From: Candidatus Iainarchaeum sp.
GTDB lineage: Archaea; Iainarchaeota; Iainarchaeia; Iainarchaeales; GW2011-AR10
Assembly (NCBI GenBank): GCA_016186855.1
Contig: JACPKT010000089.1
Location: 1 to 5,447 of the forward strand
Length of the DNA: 5,447 nucleotides
Direction: 5' to 3'
The translations under genes and the position numbers were made by a program. The first letter of the stretch is position 1. Each line of letters begins with the position of its first letter. The notes below the pieces were generated by a model. The model saw only the letters and a list, made by a program, of their open reading frames with translations, searched no databases and had not been told where the DNA came from. Below, in pieces: positions 4,918 to 5,447 of the stretch.

Positions 4918-5447
4918 GCCTTCCACACCCTAATCCTCACAGTTGACCTCTCAAGCACTGGCACTATGCCTATTAAACGGCAAGTTCCTTTTTGGCATTG
5001 TGTTAAATCCGATTTTTTTATCTGCCGCGGGTTTAAAGTATCTGTTGTTAGTGCAACCATCATTCTGTCAATTGCGGCAATGCTTGTTGTTGGCTCTGAG
5101 GGAATTGGAGTAGTGCATGGGGGGGCCGTAAAATTTATTGTTGTTCCTTCGACAATTGAAATATTGCAGTTGTAACTGCTCGAAATTCCAAGGCTGGCTT
5201 TTGTAACATCTGTGTTTTTTGGAATGCAGTTTGGCAAAAAATCTATTCTTGTCAAATCATTGTCTCTAATAAGCTCGCACACTATGGAAGTGCTCGTTGT
5301 CAAATTGTCGGCAGCTGTTTTTGCAACCCTCCAGAGCTCTTGCTGGTTTTGGATTTCTTTTGCGTTGAGCGCGTTCACTTCAAAAAAATTTGTCGCAAGC
5401 CCTATTGCAAGAACTATTAAAGTGAATCCGATAAAAAAATCCATTGA
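4914..5447 (-). CDS. Class III-like prepilin/surface protein, first gene of the operon (5' end outside window)
   Basis: The frame is open through the window edge. An ATG at 5444 would begin MDFFIGFTLIVLAIGL, but the preceding codon is TCA (Ser), giving SMDFFIGF. That matches the class III archaeal signal pattern, in which a short basic leader and a Q-x-S-x-(D/E)-(F/Y) cleavage region precede the hydrophobic helix. I therefore infer that the true start lies a few codons beyond the window. From M at 5444, residues 1-23 are hydrophobic. The remainder is polar, with six Cys (56, 73, 93, 110, 150, 155) and sequons at N47, N94 and N104, and ends in a strand-like TVRIRVWKA. It heads the cluster and its TGA overlaps the second gene's ATG. 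The promoter is not visible. Likely an exported pilin-like or cell-surface protein; no specific family is recognised. Confidence 0.72.
   Translation of the reverse strand, partial: SMDFFIGFTLIVLAIGLATNFFEVNALNAKEIQNQQELWRVAKTAADNLTTSTSIVCELIRDNDLTRIDFLPNCIPKNTDVTKASLGISSSYNCNISIVEGTTINFTAPPCTTPIPSEPTTSIAAIDRMMVALTTDTLNPRQIKKSDLTQCQKGTCRLIGIVPVLERSTVRIRVWKA
4926..4929 (-). promoter_or_regulatory. Ribosome binding site (GGTG) deciding the start at 4917
   Basis: On the minus strand GGTG lies 8 bases before the ATG at 4917, the same motif and spacing as at 63-66. It sits inside the 3' end of the upstream gene, as expected for a translationally coupled operon, and it favours the MRKG start over the GTG nine bases earlier, which overlaps the motif. 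Confidence 0.5.

Noticed and set aside
4918..4926. GTG start adding three residues to the second prepilin gene
   Set aside because: The ATG at 4917 has the ATGA overlap and correct GGTG spacing and gives the typical short basic leader; the GTG overlaps the ribosome binding site.
1..5447. CRISPR array, tRNA, rRNA or insertion sequence
   Set aside because: No regularly spaced direct repeats, no cloverleaf-like or rRNA-like stretch and no transposase or terminal repeats were seen on either strand.

Overview
The window reads as a piece of an AT-rich archaeal genome, probably from a small-genome DPANN-type lineage (Diapherotrites, Micrarchaeota or similar; the phylum cannot be fixed from this sequence alone). 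The reasons are a pelota gene (the archaeal/eukaryotic ribosome-rescue factor), archaeal TATA-type promoters placed for leaderless or short-leader transcripts, GGTG-type ribosome binding sites, class III-like archaeal prepilin N-termini, a membrane-anchored nuclease resembling the archaeal Holliday-junction-resolvase-related family, tight gene packing, and very many A/T homopolymers.

Layout. (1) Positions 1-1165, + strand: the last 22 codons of an unrecognised gene, a small winged-helix protein (75-383), a small Rossmann-like protein with CARF-like features (435-782) behind its own TATA box, and a membrane-anchored PD-(D/E)XK nuclease (791-1165). (2) Positions 1152-2189, - strand: pelota, complete end to end but broken by an in-frame TAA at codon 63, with a TATA box just upstream. 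(3) Positions 2252-2305: a cluster of inverted repeats, two of which are mutually exclusive. (4) Positions 2308-2514, - strand: a 68-residue single-span membrane protein of unknown role. (5) Positions 2546-3955, + strand: a compact glutamine-dependent asparagine synthetase whose true start is the Met-Cys that exposes the catalytic cysteine. (6) Positions 3962-5447, - strand: three prepilin-like secreted proteins joined by two ATGA stop/start overlaps; the first continues beyond the window.

How the parts relate. The left block is the best candidate for something new: a DNA-binding wHTH, a CARF-like ligand-binding fold and a membrane-bound nuclease in a row look like a sensor/regulator/effector set. 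No nucleotide cyclase or CRISPR element is present, so this is a hypothesis. The right block looks like a cell-surface pilin-like operon. Pelota and asparagine synthetase are housekeeping genes. The nonsense codon in pelota is the clearest anomaly in the window, and it is either a real lesion, a recoding event or a single-base sequence error.
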